Shown: piece by piece, positions 61,815-61,954 of the stretch
Layout: every line of letters starts with the position of its first letter
Numbering within the stretch: the stretch's first letter is position 1
From: Deltaproteobacteria bacterium
Lineage (GTDB): Bacteria > Desulfobacterota > Desulfobulbia > Desulfobulbales > SURF-16
Assembly: GCA_016219175.1 (NCBI GenBank)
Contig: JACRCD010000067.1
Coordinates: 1 to 61,954 of the forward strand
Length of the DNA stretch: 61,954 nucleotides
Direction of reading: 5' to 3'
Position numbers and translations under genes: made by a program
The notes under the pieces: generated by a model
Databases searched by the model: none
What the model was told of the DNA's origin: nothing
Seen by the model: only the letters and a program-made list of their open reading frames with translations

Positions 61815-61954
61815 TGATGAACTCGTAAAAAGTCGGCGACAAAGCCCGGATGGCTAAGTAACAAAATTCGATATACAAGGCGTAGTGTATTTTTGAGAGT
61901 GAGGCTATACATGTGGTATGCCGAACGAACAAAAATGCGCTACAACGCAGTAGA
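61815..61954 (+). repeat. Dispersed 183-bp element, copy C, cut by window end
   Basis: Begins with the left terminal repeat TTGATGAACTCGTAAAAAG 54 bases behind the FHA-cyclase gene and matches copy B to the last base of the window, near CAACGCAGTAGA. The right end lies outside. Same orientation as copy A, opposite to copy B. Confidence 0.85.

Noticed and set aside
1-61954. CRISPR array, integrase-bordered island or prophage
   Set aside because: No regularly spaced repeats, no phage structural genes and no attachment-site pair around the tRNA genes; the xerD gene is housekeeping in context.

Overview
The window looks like a chromosomal segment of a Gram-negative, free-living, sensory-rich bacterium, most likely a deltaproteobacterium in the broad sense (Desulfobacterota). 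The basis is gene content: several soluble-output chemoreceptors, HDOD and PilZ proteins, NtrC-type sigma-54 activators, a cytochrome bd operon with DUF4492, a PEP-CTERM protein, a DHH/CBS/poly(A)-polymerase fusion, and prepilin peptidase. The lineage is inferred from families only. No plasmid, phage or CRISPR module is visible.

Layout. 1-2.9 kb: a c-di-GMP phosphodiesterase (cut by the window edge, internally shortened) behind a chemoreceptor. 3-6.8 kb: a decayed gene, then a three-gene glycan-modification cassette (GT-C-like membrane protein, GtrB-like, GtrA-like). 7-11.2 kb: pstS and phoB, then a scar in which the first codons of phoR run directly into a headless and tailless phoH, followed by a soluble REC-histidine kinase. 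11.2-19.7 kb: a membrane protein, a Cys-rich mini-protein, a lipid-A-type phosphoesterase plus GT4 glycosyltransferase, then a divergent pair of exported phosphoesterases (PHP lipoprotein and 5'-nucleotidase). 20-35 kb: a signalling block with a large hybrid kinase, NtrC-type regulator, two chemoreceptors, cheW, a chemoreceptor remnant, Usp, a Cache protein, an HDOD protein and a CutA-TPR fusion. 35-39.3 kb: a cytochrome bd operon framed by small membrane proteins and a HEAT protein. 39.4-45 kb: a sigma-54 activator, prepilin peptidase, an unknown two-domain protein, PilZ, and a thiamine-binding/CXXC/polyferredoxin cluster. 45-61.8 kb: mostly housekeeping genes (methyltransferase, two tRNA-Ser, radA, site-2 protease, tRNA nucleotidyltransferase, xerD, rpsU, glcD-like, ddl, serS), with a PEP-CTERM gene, a candidate small RNA, a second HDOD protein and an FHA-cyclase.

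How it fits together. Much of the window is environmental sensing: phosphate (pstS/phoB and the secreted phosphoesterases), c-di-GMP (EAL, PilZ), chemotaxis (three intact receptors and CheW) and surface structures (prepilin peptidase, glycan cassette, PEP-CTERM). The recurring oddity is remodelling. At least three genes look like products of internal deletion joined almost seamlessly (EAL protein, phoR/phoH, chemoreceptor remnant), and three kinds of short non-coding elements with terminal inverted repeats lie between genes. One family occurs three times, and one of its copies separates a kinase gene from its probable response-regulator gene. I found no single unmistakable new system. The best leads are the phoR/phoH scar, the CutA-TPR fusion, the thiamine-binding/CXXC/ferredoxin cluster and an orphan terminator-ended transcript near 56.4-56.6 kb.
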